Origin: Limnanthes douglasii subsp. nivea
Taxonomy: Eukaryota; Streptophyta; Magnoliopsida; Brassicales; Limnanthaceae
NCBI GenBank assembly: GCA_036936605.1
Contig: JAUPFV010000002.1
Span: 124,294,376-124,358,375, forward strand
DNA length: 64,000 nucleotides
Direction: 5' to 3'
A program made the position numbers and the translations under genes. Of the stretch, positions 21,961 to 34,766 are shown piece after piece (position 1 is the first letter of the stretch; each line of letters starts with the position of its first letter). The notes under the pieces were generated by a model. It was not told the origin of the DNA. It saw nothing but the letters and a program-made list of their open reading frames with translations, and did not search any database.

Positions 21961-23069
21961 TGGGTGAGGATAGGTTTCTCTTGATTTCAAGGAAATCTTG
22001 ATCACAATTAGGGGACCAATTGATGTTTTTGGCAATTCTTAAGACTTGGAAAAACTAAGCACACTTGTCTGATGATCTTAAAATAAACCTATTTAATGTT
22101 GTCAATCTTTCAATCAATATCTGAACTTTTTTAGTATTTCGAGGGGGATCCATGGCCAACAAGGCATTTAAATGGTTTGGGTCATCTTGAATCATTTTCT
22201 CACTTATAATATAACTTAAATAATTTCCAGATCGGACCCCAAAGTTACATTTTTAAGGATTTAATTTCAAATTTACGGCTTTCAAGTTAGAAAAAGTTTC
22301 TTGGAGGTCGGATATGTGATCCCCTTTCTTAGGGATTTTAACCATTATATCATCGATACAAACTTCTACATTTCTTCTCATCTTCTTAGCAAGTTACTTA
22401 TGTACTAGTCACTAATAAGTTACTCCAGCATTCTTCGACCCAAAATGCATTACCTTATAACAATGAAGCCCCGTGTAGGTGATAAAAGTAGTATGAGCTT
22501 GATCATTCGGATTCATCTGTATTTGATTATATCCGGAAAAAGCATCCATGAAGGATAATAATTTATATCTCGGTGTGGAATCTACTAGTTGATCTATTTG
22601 GGGTACTGGAAATGGATCTTTGGGGCAAGCTATATTGAGATCTGTAAAATCAATACACATGCGTTTTTTTGCATTTTTTTACAAGGATCGGGTTAGTTGT
22701 CCAAAAAGGGTCTTTAATGTGTCCCATCTTGGTTAACCGATCTATTTCTTGGATTATGGATTTAGATTTTTCTCCATAGAAGACCTTTCTTCTTTGCACC
22801 ACTGGTCCCGCATTGGATTTAACATATAGTTTGTGGCTGATTACACTTGCTGGTAATCTAGTTACATCATCATTGCACCAGGAAAACACATGTATAGTTT
22901 TAGATAAAAATGGATAATAACTTTTCTTTTAATTTTAAGGGTAATTTAGATCCAACCCTAACACTTTTTCCTTTTCCAAGTAATGAACTTCAACTTCTTC
23001 AACTGAGATCATGGCGCTGAGAGCCTCCATTGGATCATCTATCTCATTTGACCTGACAAAAAACTCCAT
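21961..23069 (-). pseudogene. TE-B reverse transcriptase remnant
   Basis: Frames at 22650-22889 (VFSWCNDDVTRLPASVISH-like start, KVFYGEKSKSIIQEIDRL) and 22412-22660 (MCIDFTDLNIACPKDPFPVP, LLSFMDAFSGYNQIQM, KVMHFGSKNAGVTY). The catalytic box near 22340-22360 reads CIDDI where YIDDM is usual, so both Asp are kept. Stops and frameshifts separate the blocks. Confidence 0.75.
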
Positions 23070-23078
23070 TAATTGTTA
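23070..23078 (-). promoter_or_regulatory. PR-RT junction stop TAA CAA TTA in TE-B
   Basis: Directly after the protease end (SLGAVKIDKE) the minus strand reads TAA CAA TTA, a match to the stop-CAR-YYA pattern except that the stop is UAA rather than UAG. Confidence 0.65.
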
Positions 23079-23850
23079 TTCTTTGTCAATTTTCACTGCT
23101 CCCAACGATTTTGTAGCAAGAGCAGCGATATAACACTTATTTGCCACACTTTGGCTAGTTCGGACGAAACCTACTTGGCCTCCCACAACGTATTTCAAAC
23201 ATTGGTGAACAGTGTATGTTACTGTATGCATCCTAGATAGCCAAGATCTACTGAATATAGCATTGTACGATGCCGGAAAATCAACCACTACATACAAAAC
23301 CCCTACCAACTTCTTGAATAGTCATTTTCCTCACAATACATCTCCTTCAAATTCCTCAATCACATCAGCCAAATTTCCAATGAATCCCACTATGGTTTTA
23401 TTTGAATGTTGGATCATCGAAAGATTCTTTATTTTCTTATAAGTTGATAAAACCAAAATATTTGTCGAATTGCCAGTATCAATCAAGATTCTTCAGATTT
23501 CATTGCCTCCAATAGATACTCCTATTATCACAGTATCTTCATGTGGACCTTCAATATCTCTTAACTTATCTTCATCAAAGACAATGAAAGGGTCATGGAT
23601 CTGGTAGAGATGTTTGGACATCTTTCCTTCTAGTTCAGTGGTTAGATTGTTCACATGTCTTTTTCTGGAGCAGCTTGAGGGTGTCGTCACGGTATCTCCC
23701 CCAAAAATGGTCAAAGATTCAAAGTAGCTGCACAAATGAGATATTGTCACTATTTATTCTACTATCACCCCAACTTGATTCTGATCCAGCTCGGGGTCTA
23801 AGTATTCTAAATCTATATCAAATCGCTCCACAATCACCTTAGCATTCTCT
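23079..23850 (-). pseudogene. TE-B protease remnant
   Basis: Frames at 23493-23750 (SYFESLTIFGGDTVTTPSS, FIVFDEDKLRDIEGPHED, IIGVSIGGNEI) and 23076-23309 (YNAIFSRSWLSRMHTVTYTV, VHQCLKYVVGGQVGFVRTS). Between them the active site can be read near 23460-23490 as DTGNSTNI, so the D-T-G triad is kept, but a stop separates it from the upstream frame. Confidence 0.7.
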
Positions 23851-25380
23851 TGTTTGGACATTTTCGTACTTTATCTTTGAACATTTGGTTATGTAGTTTA
23901 TGTTGTACTTACACTAGGTTGGGCATGTGTATTAACTTGCATATTGCCCCCTTGTTTTTTAACAAAAGCAGACAGCTTCCCACTTTCAATCAGGGTTTGT
24001 ACTTCTTGTTTAAAGGCAATGCAATATTGAGTGTCATGGCCCACATCATTATGGTATCTATAAAAGCGAGTGGTCTGATTTTCTCTTAGAGATTGAATTT
24101 GTACTAGCCTTCATAAATGCACAGCATTTTTAGCTCTGTCATAAATAGTGGCTACATTTTTACTCAATTCGGAAAACCATTTTGGTTAGACCCACTGATT
24201 CCTTCTTGGTCTGGACGGTTGGCCCTGATTTTTCTAACTTTGTTTAGGCATATGCGAACCTTTTCCGGAATCTTTAGGCCGGTAATCGACTGTGTCTTGG
24301 GAATAAGTACTAGCTTATGGGATAGAAATCGTTGGAACATACCTATTATGGCGCGATACTCTATACTTTTTAGTTTTTTCCATTTTGATTTGCTTTCTAA
24401 CCTGATTCAATAATCCCTCCCAGATCATAGATTTATTTCGAATTACTGAATCAGGCAACTCACATGACATTAAACTTTGCCTTAAATAAGTGATGGCTAC
24501 TTGCTCAAAAAATTAGCCAATTCATTCGTTGTGTTTATAAAACGACTGATGTAGTCTTTTATGAATTCATTCGGTTCTTGTGAAAAATGAATGATAGTAT
24601 CACCGTTCTCTTTAAGCTCTCTACTTCCCACAAACTGCCTTCGGAAATCCATCCAGAACATATCGAAGTTTTTAATAGATCCATGTGGTAAACTATTATA
24701 CCATTAATGCACTCACCTTGAAAATCTTCGAAAAGGCCCGACATAATAGCTTAACATCATCATCAAAGTTCATCATGAATTTTTTTTGCTGTTCAAGGTG
24801 ATTCTCATGATCTTTGCTTCCATCGTATTTCTCTATTTAAAAGCTATCAAACCGCCTTGGTAGATATCCAGAGAGAATTTTTGAAGACAAAGGTGACAGC
24901 ATTCAGTTATGACTTTGGCTAAACATGTGATCCTCATCATGAGTGGCAAAGATACCTGGTTTGGACTGGAAAGCAAACTGCTCACTTAACAAATAATCAA
25001 TACCGTGATCTGCTTCATAAGGAAGAAGAAATATTTGAGTCAAATTCTGTGGTTGAATTTCCAACATAATCTGATGTATTCATTAACAGCTTAGTCTTAT
25101 GTTCCTTTTTAGAACCTGTGTGAACATTTGGGGATTGTTCAATTTTATCTTGTTTGTTGTTGTTGCCAGACACCTCTATAACAATACATCCCGCATCGAA
25201 CTTCCTTTTTAATTATTTTTTGTTTTTCTTTGGACCATCAAAGCTTCAATTTCTGCCCTCAACTGATCACGCTCCTCTTGTATGATTTATATTTCCTTTG
25301 TATTATGATTAACATATGATATTGTAGCATGCTCATTATCACCTTTTATCCCCTCATTGTCAAGAGGGGGGAAATTCTTG
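23851..25380 (-). pseudogene. TE-B gag remnant
   Basis: Broken frames match Gag of TE-F and TE-G: the zinc-knuckle region near 24000-24060, the FVGS...KEYI region near 24560-24680 and the KRF...EKY block near 24820-24860. Many stops. A low-confidence start lies near 25330. Confidence 0.55.
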
Positions 25381-25393
25381 CATGTCGATCAAA

Positions 25394-25693
25394 TGGTAGT
25401 TCTAGAAGATCTTTAGTTTATATGGTCTTAAATTTTTAATAGAGAGTAGAGAAAGAATGAAGTTTAATCCAATTAATGTTGTTGGTTAAGCTATTTATAC
25501 TCTTTTTGGATCCATGAGATTTTTGGTTCAAGTCATAGGTTTGGGTCAATCTCATGAGCCCCCAAGCTCATAAACAAATATACTAGGCACCCAGCTACGT
25601 CACTAATCATACTTCTTATTCATCGAATTTAACTGTTGGGTCTGAACTGCCCCTCTAAGAAAATCTGATCCACTTTATTGCTTGAGCCCTCCA
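25394..25693 (-). repeat. TE-B probable 5' LTR
   Basis: Begins TGGTAGTTC (the end of the element-strand LTR), contains a TATA-like CTATTTATAC near 25490 (GTATAAATAG on the element strand) and ends ...AGCCCTCCA, giving TG...CA ends at about 300 bp. Placement follows the gag side of the element; no partner LTR is left to confirm the ends. Confidence 0.45.
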
Positions 25694-27209
25694 ATATAAT
25701 TCTATCTTATCAATCATAACAAATGAAGACACCAACATGAGAATTAATAATCAGAATTAACTATTTTACCTAACTATATTTGAACAACTATCTTTGGTTA
25801 TTGAAGATATTTCTTCTACTATACTTAATATGGTCAAACCATTTTCATTATATCATATCATGTTAGAATTCTTAAAAGAAAGATAATATATTAGACACTA
25901 TCCTCATTCTAACTTGTATCTTATTTTTCCTTAATAACATAAACCGTGATTGCTTTTTTACTTGTTTAGGTCGTCAATAAACATAATTTATTCATCTTTT
26001 GTTATGTAATTCATCAAGTTTATTATTAAACTCTTACAATCATTATGGCATGGGTGAAATTGTGGTTATTATATCATAACTCAAACTATTGGTATTGGAC
26101 ATATAAATCATGGCACAATATGACCAATTGCATGACCTCAAGGGCTTGTCTTATAGCCATATTCTCGATTTGTCATATAATAACATTATGTCATGATATG
26201 GAAAATATGGCTAATTGTGTGGTATCAAATGCTTTGCTTATAGTGATATTCATGATTTGACATATAGTCATGGCATAATATGACCATTTTCATAGCCTCA
26301 AGGGCTTATCTTATAGATATTTGTCATAGGTTTGCTTATAGCATATCTCATGATTATATACCATCATATTATGACTTCACTACATCTTAATTCATATCTC
26401 AATTATAAAATCCCTTGGCTTAAAGCCTATCTGATTATTATATTATGTCATCTTATGACTTCGCCACCTTTTAACTCATATCTCAATTAAAAAATCACTT
26501 AGCTCATATCCATATTTGTTGTGTCGTATTATATATTCACTATATATTTAACAAGTTATATTTTACATGGTTAACAATCTTAATTGGCCAAAAAAATTAA
26601 ATATTTTTATTAGAAATTGGACTTATATGGGTCTCATTAAAAAAACCATTCTTGGCCACCAGAAGGGAAAACAATACACCAACAAGATTTACGAAGAAGA
26701 ATGGTACAATTTCAAATATCAAACATTTCATGGATATTTTAAAGCATTTCCCTCTAAGTAAGCTAATCGATATACTCCATAATATCTCTTTAATGCCAAT
26801 TTAAACGGTCAATCCCAATCTAGTGCTAATTTTCCTGCATCACCCTCCTTGTTCTTTGAAAGATTTTTCTCAAATTTAATATCGTTTTTGAAACCTAACG
26901 GTTTAAGTTTTATGTTATAACTATTTTTCATCAGTCAGTGATAATGTTCATCTCTCACTTGAGCTTGTTCTCTCTGTTCTTTAAGTAAATCAATAGCCAA
27001 TTTTTTTTTGTCAAATTATTTTAAAAATTATATTGAACTATGTGACTTGGAATCACAATTTCAAATGGAGTCTATATAGTGTATGTTTCTTGTGATTGTA
27101 TGATTTATTCATACTTTGAAACATGCTATTTTTTTATTGTGTACTTGGTATTATTTATACTTTATTTTATTTGTGGTTAATCTTTAACATGATAAATTGT
27201 TATTTAGGA
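25694..27209. other. AT-rich spacer between TE-B and TE-C
   Basis: Very AT-rich, with the tandem repeat listed separately. Frames at 26045-26260 and 26567-26761 look like low-complexity artefacts. The part from about 26560 may hold decayed LTR or leader sequence of TE-C, which I cannot delimit. Confidence 0.4.
26040..26530. repeat. Diverged tandem repeats of about 80-86 bp
   Basis: Three units of about 80 bp share CATGGCACAATATGACCA / GGCATAATATGACCATTT, CCTCAAGGGCTTGTCTTATA and ATTTGTCATA (about 26108, 26190, 26267). Two further units of about 86 bp (about 26345 and 26431) share TTATGACTTC, TCATATCTCAATTA and AAATC. Confidence 0.65.
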
Positions 27210-29350
27210 AATGATCGATAACAACTTGGTTCTTGTCATAGACAAACAAATATTCTATCAACAAGTGGTTCTATGAGCATGAAATAATAATAGATAAAGT
27301 AGATTTATCGTCGAACTAAAGGTTGGAGAAGTAGATCTCGCATGAAAACTGAATGCCACAAAGATGAGTTTCATGAAGCTTAGCCTAGAAAAAAATAACA
27401 TTATTAAATAATTCATATCTTTGGTGAATTAAGGTTAAGGCTTACCTTACCTAAAACATAAGGGATTGGTTGTTGGTATCGGTGATAAATCTATACAGGT
27501 TGATGTTGTCGTATTGTCTAAAGATCATAGTGCCCTTATATTGAACTTGGGAGACAATTTCTATGAGAGGTATATGAAAAGCCTATAATGTTGGGGATAT
27601 GGAATCGGATAAAGATGATTTACATGAAGAAATCTTTACGAGCATATTATATATGAATTAAAGGTTTTACACGTTATCTATAGATAGTATCACATATATC
27701 TGAAGGCATACAGATAATTAAAATCAAATCATACTCGAATTGAATGTAGTTGATGTGAAGATGGATGGAGATGATCAAACAATCATCCTTTCAAGTTATC
27801 TTCCAAAGAAGTATGAGCACTTCATGGAAACTATACTCTACAATAAATACTCCATTATGATGACAAAGTTAAGAGTGACTTGAACTCTAATTATCTTTAT
27901 AGGAATATTGTTCTGAAGGGTGACTCCAAAGGGAACAAACTGATTGTGAATGGTAGGTCAAGAAATAGTTATTCAAGCAAGATGAGATGAAACTCTGGGT
28001 CAAAGTCCAATGAGACTGTGATGAGTTCAAAAGTAATACGTTAAACATGTAAGAAAAAAGAGCATATTAACTTAAATTTCCTAAAGAAAAGAAAAGGCAA
28101 CATCTATCAGAAGATGGAAGCGATAGATGATATAATGGTGTCTGAATGTGAGTATGATTATGGGTTAATGACTTATTATTCCTGCAGATACCAAAATACA
28201 TGGGTGTTGATTTAGGTGTGTCTTTCCATATCATTTATAATAAATATTAGTTTGAAGACCTGAGAATACTTGATGGTGGAAGGGTCATTCTCGGGAATGA
28301 TGAATCCTTTGATGTCAAAGAGATTTAAACAATTTGGCTCAAGTTGTCTACGTGACTTTAGAGTGTGGTTAACAATGTAAGGTATGTAACCGAATTTAAA
28401 TATAACCTTATTTATATTGGGATGTTAGATGAGTTAAATCTTATATATAAGGGTGAAGATGGCAAACTTAGGGTATTGCAAGGATCTCTTGTTGTTATGA
28501 AAACTATTGAGACTAATTTTGTATTAGTTCTTAAAGGCTCTATAATGTTATGGGGTGTGTCTTGTGTGATGAAAGATTCTACCAAGTTGTGGCATCATCA
28601 GTTGGGGTATTTAAGTTAAAAAGGCTTCATAAACTAAGAAAACATGGGCATTTAGATGGTACCGAGGTTCAGAAGCTTAGCTTTTTGAAACGTTATGTGT
28701 TGGGTAAGAGCAAAAGGTTGAATTTTTTTCATAGTAACTAGACAACCAATTAATTACTTATTTTTATTCGTTCAGATATTTGGGTATTAGTACAGAAACC
28801 TACCATAGATGGTGCAAGATTTTTTATATCGCTAATAGATGACTACTATGAATGTATAAGTAATATTTTTGAAGACTAAAGATGAAGTATTTTATGACTT
28901 TGTGAACTGGAAGAATTTAATAGAGAATCAAACTAGGGAACATACTGAAGAAGTTTCAGACTTATTCTTGAAATATATGAACAAATAGCTCACTAGTTCT
29001 TGTGAAAATATTGGCACTCTTATACACCAAACAATAAGTGGGACTCCTCAACAAAATGAACTTGCTAAGAAAAATGAATCAAACCTTGTTAGAATGGGTT
29101 ATATGTATGCTTCATACAGCTGGAATTGGTCGAAGGTTTTGGAAAGAAATCGTGACAACGGCTCCATATATCAACAATATAAGTCCATTTATAACACATA
29201 AGTTTCTTTGTACGTATAAAGAGCGGCTTTGGTATCGACTGTCTCACGAGGAATGAATGGAGAGAAATATAACTTAGACCATTTAAGAGTGTTCAGATGT
29301 GCATCCTACGGTTGTGGTTACAAGAGCAAGAGCGATTTTTCCAACTTCAA
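27210..29350 (+). pseudogene. TE-C: Ty1/copia gag-pol remnant
   Basis: Blocks in copia order: a Gag segment near 27770-27830 (ILSSYLPKKYEHF, typical of copia UBN2-type Gag), a decayed knuckle near 28040, a protease-like TWVL...SFHI near 28195-28245 (D-S-G lost), a Gag-pre-integrase block at 28365-28619 (VRYVTEFKYNLIYIGMLDE, KLWHHQLGYLS), and integrase pieces to about 29250 (SDIWV..., DDYYE, GTPQQNELA, WKEIVTTAPYINN). Integrase preceding any RT is the copia order; RT and RNase H are missing, and no LTR is seen. Many stops; dead. Confidence 0.75.
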
Positions 29351-29384
29351 ATATATTTTTCATTATTTATGAGGTTTTTTCTTA

Positions 29385-30624
29385 CATAGTACACAAGTCA
29401 AGGACAATTATCAGTATCTCGTTCTAACACTAACCTTACAGCATAATCCAAAACCGTTATGTAAATGAATAACATATTTCTCGTATTTGGCTTTGTTAAG
29501 ATCTGAGGGGAAGACAAATAAATTTGTATTTCGATAAAATCTTCACTACATTCCGGAGTCCAATTGAAATAAATAGCTTATTTTAAAACCCGAAAAAAGT
29601 AACGCACTTGTCTGAAGACCTAGATATAAATTTATTTAGGGTGGCCGACATTCGAGTCAATATTTGTACCTCCTTAATGGATCTAGTTTAATCCATAGTG
29701 TTTAAAGAATTAAACTGTACTAGATCGGAATTTATCTTTTTGTCACTAATTATATTACCCAAGAACTTCACGGATTGGACTCTAAAAGTGCAATTCTCCG
29801 AATTTAACTTTAAGTTTATAACTTTCAATTTGGCCAAGGTTTTTAAAGTCTGGAAAATGATCTTCGTCTCTAGCAGTTTTTCTTAGCATACAATCAATAT
29901 ATACATCAATGTTGCATCCGATGTGATCCTCAAAGTCCTTATTCACCAACCGCTGGTAAGTAGCTCTAACATTTTTTAACCCAAACGACATTATTTTGTA
30001 GCAATGTAGACCCCTTTCTCTTATAAACGATGTGCTTTCCTAGTCCATCATATCCATTTTGATCTGGTTGTCTCCTGCGTAGGTATTCATAAATGATGGC
30101 AACTTGTCTCCCAAAGTCAAATACACCAATTGATCTATCATCGGAATCGGAATAGGGTCATTTGGACAAGCTCTATTTAAATTAGTAAAGTCCATGCATA
30201 TTCTCTATTTTGCGTTCTTATTTTTTACCAAGACTATGATGACTATCCACAACGGATATTGAGATTATCGTATGTGGCTAACTTTTAATAATCAATCCAC
30301 TTTTGCCATGATAGCCTAAAATTTTTCATACAGAAAAAGACCTGTTTTTCTGTATAATTGGGCGCATCTTGCGTCGCATGGCCAACCTGTGACAAACAAT
30401 CTCATCGGGTACTCTTGTAAAATCCTCAGTACACCACACAAACATATGCATTTTTTTTGGAAAAAACAAATTACCTTCTCCCTTACCCCCAGAGATAACT
30501 AAGTACCAATCTTCAAACTCTGTCCGCCAGGAAAAACATAGTTCTCAAAATTATCACCGGGAATAAAACACCCAGGAGTATCCATCGGATCATTGACAAG
30601 ATCGAATCACAAGGCTTACCCTAT
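29385..30624 (-). pseudogene. TE-D reverse transcriptase remnant
   Basis: The best piece is 29782-29991: MSFGLKNVRATYQRLVNKDF, then a catalytic box YIDCM (second Asp replaced by Cys). Upstream blocks (FMNTYAGDNQIKM-like, near 30060-30100; LNRACPNDPIPIP-like, near 30120-30180) are readable in broken frames. Confidence 0.7.
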
Positions 30625-30633
30625 TAATTGTTA
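30625..30633 (-). promoter_or_regulatory. PR-RT junction stop TAA CAA TTA in TE-D
   Basis: After the protease end (REYYRTALAPR) and a one-base slip, the minus strand reads TAA CAA TTA at the site corresponding to the junction stop of the other elements. Decay around it makes the frame assignment less certain than in TE-F or TE-G. Confidence 0.5.
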
Positions 30634-31380
30634 AAACTTAGTTGATTCAACCCCCTGATTTGCCTTGGGGCCAAAGCAGTTCTGTAATATTCTCTAGCCA
30701 TTTTCTGGCTGCTTCAAACGGTTTCTATGTTTCTTCCCACTATATATTTCAAACATTGGTGAATTGTCGAAGCCACAACATGTATTCTTGATAATCATGA
30801 CCAACCGAAAATTGCATTGTATAATTTCGGCGCATCTAACATTATGAAAAACGTTGTGACTTCTTTTTTAAATGGCTCGTGACCAAGTTCTACCACCCTT
30901 TTGAACTCATCAACAACCTTCATAGTTACTTACGTGAAGCCTATAATTTTTTAGTCAGATCGAAGAATACTTAGAGGGTCTTTCATATGTTCATATGATA
31001 TCATGAATGAGATATTGGCAGAGCTACCAATGTTAGTTAGAATCTGTTGGATTTCATAGCCCGTAATTGGAGCCATAATTACCACTACATCCTCCGGCGG
31101 CCCTGCCAACTCCATCATATAATCATTATTAAAACATAACAACCGGAATGGGTTTCTGTACAAATAAGGTGAAACGCCTGCTTCCAACTAGGTAGCCAAG
31201 TTTATTATTTGTCTTTTTTCGGAATAAAATGGTAATCTCTGATATACTAGCCTCACCAAAATAGTTAGAGACTCAAAGAATTTGCAAAGCTCACTAACCT
31301 TCCCTTTGGCTTTGGACTCTTCTACCATCAAAATATTATTCGATCAGGTTTGGGATCCAGATACTCCGAAGACACATCAA
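30634..31380 (-). pseudogene. TE-D protease remnant
   Basis: The frame at 30951-31187 carries ELAGPPEDVVVIMAPITGYE and IGSSANISFMISYEHMKDP, equivalent to DIAGPHEDVVVIGASIEGNE and the DTGSS active site. The catalytic Asp is Asn (N-I-G). A distal block (NAIF..SW at about 30790, HQCLKY-like at about 30745) is in another frame. Confidence 0.7.
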
Positions 31381-32960
31381 ATGAATCAACTAGTTCCAAA
31401 ATCATCAAAGTGTTATCTTACTTTGGATTTACCACTCCCTCCTTCCCCATAAGATATTATTATGTATTTTTTTAACAAATGTAGTCAGCTTCCTATTCTC
31501 AATAAGCACTTGGATTTTATTTTAGTGTTATACAGTATTTCGTATCATGTCTGACAGATCATGATACTTACATATATGTTGCTTTTACCCTCCATCGGGG
31601 TTTAGACCATAAAAAGCTTGCAGAACTATATATTATTTCGGGCCCTGTAAAATATAGTAGTCGTGGACTCAGTCAATTCAACAAAATAGGTGGGTTAGAC
31701 CTACTTATTCGACATCATTTTGGTTGTTTGTTGGACATTTACAACCTAACGACTTGTTCTTGGTCTCGACTACACTTGATTCATAAACTTTAGGTAGAAA
31801 TATGGTCGAAAGGGGAAAATTTTGGATCGGTTATAGCTGAGCAATTTGGGTGGGAAGTTGTTGATTGATCACTATCATAGATTGTGAACTTTGTGCTTGT
31901 AGGGATATAAAAACAAAATTTGATGCTTGTTTATTTCACGAATATCCGCTTTTCTACTTAAATTATCAAAGAGCCGAATGACATAGTCTACTTCTTACCA
32001 AGATTATCCTTTAAAATTTTGTGTATGAATCTCATTCTATACACCATACAAGCAACCAATTCCTCACAACCTTCTAGATTGGTTTTTGTTTAAACAAAAC
32101 GTCTAGTATACTTCCTCAGGATCTCTCCAACTTTTTCTCGACAATTAATGATCGTGTTTCTATTTGCTCTAAACATTTTACTCCCCACAAAATGTTGTCT
32201 AAATAGGTCCAAAACATATCAAAGTTTTTTACGCATACCATTTTGAAGCGCCATCTTTGAACGTTAAAGAGAAATCCAGATATTGTAGCTTATCATTATC
32301 ATCAAAGTTTATCATTATATTTTTGAATTGTTAGATATGGTTATCCAAATCCTTAATTCCGTTGAATTTCTCCAACCTAAAGATATTAAAACGTTTCGAC
32401 ATGCGTTATGGGAAAATTTAGGCAAATAGAAGGGACGATCTTTAATTATGGCATGGTTTTTATAAAATTCCTCAAGGGATTTTATTTGCCACCGTATATA
32501 GACCCTCACCGAAAGGGTTTACAAATTTATTACTCACTCGGTAACCAAAACTATGACTGCCTAAAATGAATTGGACGTAGGGTGTTATTTGTTCCCCTCT
32601 TCCAAGCATTTTTTCCATATCCTTGGCTTCAGACATTGGTATCTACTTATTTGTTTTATTCCTCTTCTTCATCTGGTCCTTGAATCGTTATGATGTTCGA
32701 TGATAATCTCAGTTATTCAAACTCTGTTTATCAGTATTCCTTTTATGACGAAAATCTCTTTTCGAGAAAGAATATTCATCTGAGTTATAAACAGAGTAGT
32801 CATTGGACTCTGAAGAATCATAACATCGTCTAATCTTTGTCTATTTTGTTAGAACTGTAACGACTTTAACGTCTTTCTTCATCATATTTATAGTTTAACC
32901 GATAACCATACTCAGCTTTGTTTTCCTCATAAAATCATTCCATTATGATCTCCAATCAAA
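31381..32960 (-). pseudogene. TE-D gag remnant
   Basis: Fragments such as KRFNIFRLEKFNGIKDLDN and QFKNIMINFDDNDKLQYLDF (about 32270-32410) match the KRFDSTKIEKYDGSTDPDN / FMMNFDDDDKLLC blocks of TE-G. Ser/Glu-rich pieces follow near 32720-32830, and the N-terminal helical region near 33000-33060. Many stops. Confidence 0.65.
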
Positions 32961-33284
32961 CTTTTATAGCGGTCACCGTTGCATCCTTCTTAGCGTTTAA
33001 CTTGACAATATCTTCCAATAGCTCTTTCTCTAGTGCTACCAAACTAAATTCTCGAGTTGCTCTTTGGAAAATTGATCATTGTAGTGTTGCTCTTCGAATT
33101 GTTGTATTTGAAATATTATTCCTCATACACGACTCTTATCACTAAACTCCTTACCCTAACTACTAGGTCCTCTTGCATATCAATGTTCATCTCTACTAAC
33201 GAATTACAAACGTAGTTAAACTTTTCAATTGGTTTTGGAAATAGATTTTGGGTACCAGATGCCTCATAATGTGGTCGTCAAAGA

Positions 33285-33620
33285 TAGTTCCAAAAATATT
33301 CAAGGTGATAGTAGGTCTAAAATATACTTGGAACCATGTTTAGATAGACAAACACGAGAATTATAGAGAGGAAATTCTAAAAGTAGCAATGAAGTAATAA
33401 TTATTCATATTTCCCCAAAAATGGAATGTTTATTTATAAAGTAATGGTGTTGGACCTAGATATCGCATGATTGGTTCAATTATAGTTATATAATCTCATT
33501 ATTTCACTAATCTTACACATGTTTGTTAATTATTACATCATATTCCCTCAATGTTACACATTGGTTAGGCTTACCTTATAAGACTTATATTAGACCAAAT
33601 CAAACCAATATTCTACTCAT
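33285..33620 (-). repeat. TE-D tentative 5' LTR
   Basis: Follows the primer-site-like sequence and contains a TATA-like element (TTTATAAAG, near 33430). No partner LTR exists in the window and I cannot fix the outer end. Confidence 0.3.
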
Positions 33621-34172
33621 ACGGGCCGCGGTTCAGATAAATCATACATTTATCAAATTACAAATATAATTGTGAAACACGCGCTAAATAAATTACAAAA
33701 CAAAAAAATATGCAGCTTGTACAATTGAGAGTTGTGAAATGCGAAACACACATAACAATAATTATGAGTAATGGATTACAAAATACACATCAAAATAATT
33801 TCCAAATGCAAGATACAGAATACACATAAAAATAAATATGAGTTATGAAACATGCTTATGTAAACAATTATGAAATAACAACAACGATGGGTGATTATAA
33901 TTTTCTAGTTCTTATATTATTTTGAGATGTATGCTATCTACATGAAGTGTATATATTTTGTCAGTCAAAACTTGGTTTTTTAGTTTTATTTTAGATTTTT
34001 TTCTAGTTTTTTAGACATCTTATTATATATGTTTTATTCTCCCTATAAGGAACTAAATTTGGTAGTCTATCTTGTCCATACATCATCTTTTTATTAATCC
34101 CCTCTAACCTATTTCACTTCATTCCCACCATCATATGTTTATTCATATAATATTTCAAATTTTAGTGTCTTC
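33621..34172. repeat. AT-rich degenerate repeat left of TE-E
   Basis: Loose copies of GAGTTGTGAAATGCGAAACA and ATTACAAAATACACAT separated by AT-rich sequence (33660-33890), then unremarkable AT-rich DNA. The same motif family lies on the right of TE-E (53720-55160), so TE-E landed inside this repeat. The last five bases, TCTTC (34168-34172), are the target duplication. Confidence 0.6.
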
Positions 34173-34551
34173 TGGTGTGAATTATTTTTTACTGAGGGTA
34201 ATGTTGTCAGATTTTTTGTGGTATTTCAATGGTATTAAATGTTTGGGTGTTTTGTAGTGAGAGATTTAAGATGCATGGTTGTATTAAATGTTCATTACCC
34301 TCATTAATGAAAGTTGTTGGGTAATTATACCCTTAATTACGGTCCCTATGGGCTTTCAGGTCAAACTATAAAACTGGGTCGAGTTCAAAGACTATTTAGT
34401 TTATTAAGCAGATTAGCAATTAGCTTAGTCAGAAGGTATTTAGTGTTTTAATACTTTTGTCCTGTCCGGATACTTTAGTGGGTAATTATTGTCCGGATTA
34501 CCCCTGTCCGGTTTTCACAGTGAGTGGTGGTGAATAATTCTGGACTCATCA
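34173..34551 (-). repeat. TE-E 3' LTR
   Basis: Pairs with 53203-53581. TATA region mutated (GGGTAATTATACCC against GGGTATTTATACCC in the 5' LTR). Contains three TGTCCGG motifs within about 60 bp on the + strand (34466-34531). Confidence 0.95.
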
Positions 34552-34566
34552 GTAGCCTCTTTTTTA
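34552..34566 (-). promoter_or_regulatory. TE-E polypurine tract
   Basis: On the element strand AAAAAAGAGGCTAC runs straight into the 3' LTR start TGATGAGTCC; the equivalent in TE-F is AAAAAAGGGGCTAC. Confidence 0.75.
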
Positions 34567-34766
34567 GGTTTTGTCAAAGGTCTTTGGCAAGACCAAAAAA
34601 CCCTCTTAGGCAATAACAATACTTTCCGCACTGTTTATGTATCTAGCTCAGGGTTTATCCTGACTGAATACTTCTCAGAAGTTCAAGAGTTCTGTTATGG
34701 ATCGTGGGAACTTCTGTTATGGCGCTCCCACTAATCCCAAAAAGCAACTTCTTCATTTAATGTTCA

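Larger units (their letters stand above)
15956..25693 (-). mobile_element. TE-B: Ty3/gypsy (Tat-like) element, minus strand, 3' LTR missing
   Basis: Reading the minus strand from 25693: a probable 5' LTR, gag, protease, junction stop, RT, RNase H, integrase, the conserved 45-bp box, a tandem-repeat spacer, paired hairpins and the antisense gene (+ strand, 16203-18990). Only short sequence upstream of the antisense gene is left before the PMD block, and no second LTR is found, so the 3' end was deleted; the left border near 15960-16010 is a guess. Every gene has several stops or frameshifts, so it is older than TE-E, F and G. Confidence 0.75.
29370..33620 (-). mobile_element. TE-D: 3'-truncated Ty3/gypsy remnant, minus strand
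   Basis: From right to left: a tentative 5' LTR (about 33285-33620), primer-site-like GTGGTCGTCAA (33271-33281, as beside TE-F), gag, protease, junction stop and RT, ending at the start of RNase H near 29385 where copia sequence takes over. Integrase, antisense gene and 3' LTR are absent. It follows TE-B/E/F/G in domain order and wording but is strongly diverged. Confidence 0.7.

Noticed and set aside
26045..26761. Two short ORFs in the spacer
   Set aside because: The first is the tandem repeat read as codons; the second has no recognisable motif and AT-driven composition.
32945..33145. 66-codon plus-strand ORF
   Set aside because: Antisense shadow of the helical Gag N-terminus of TE-D.
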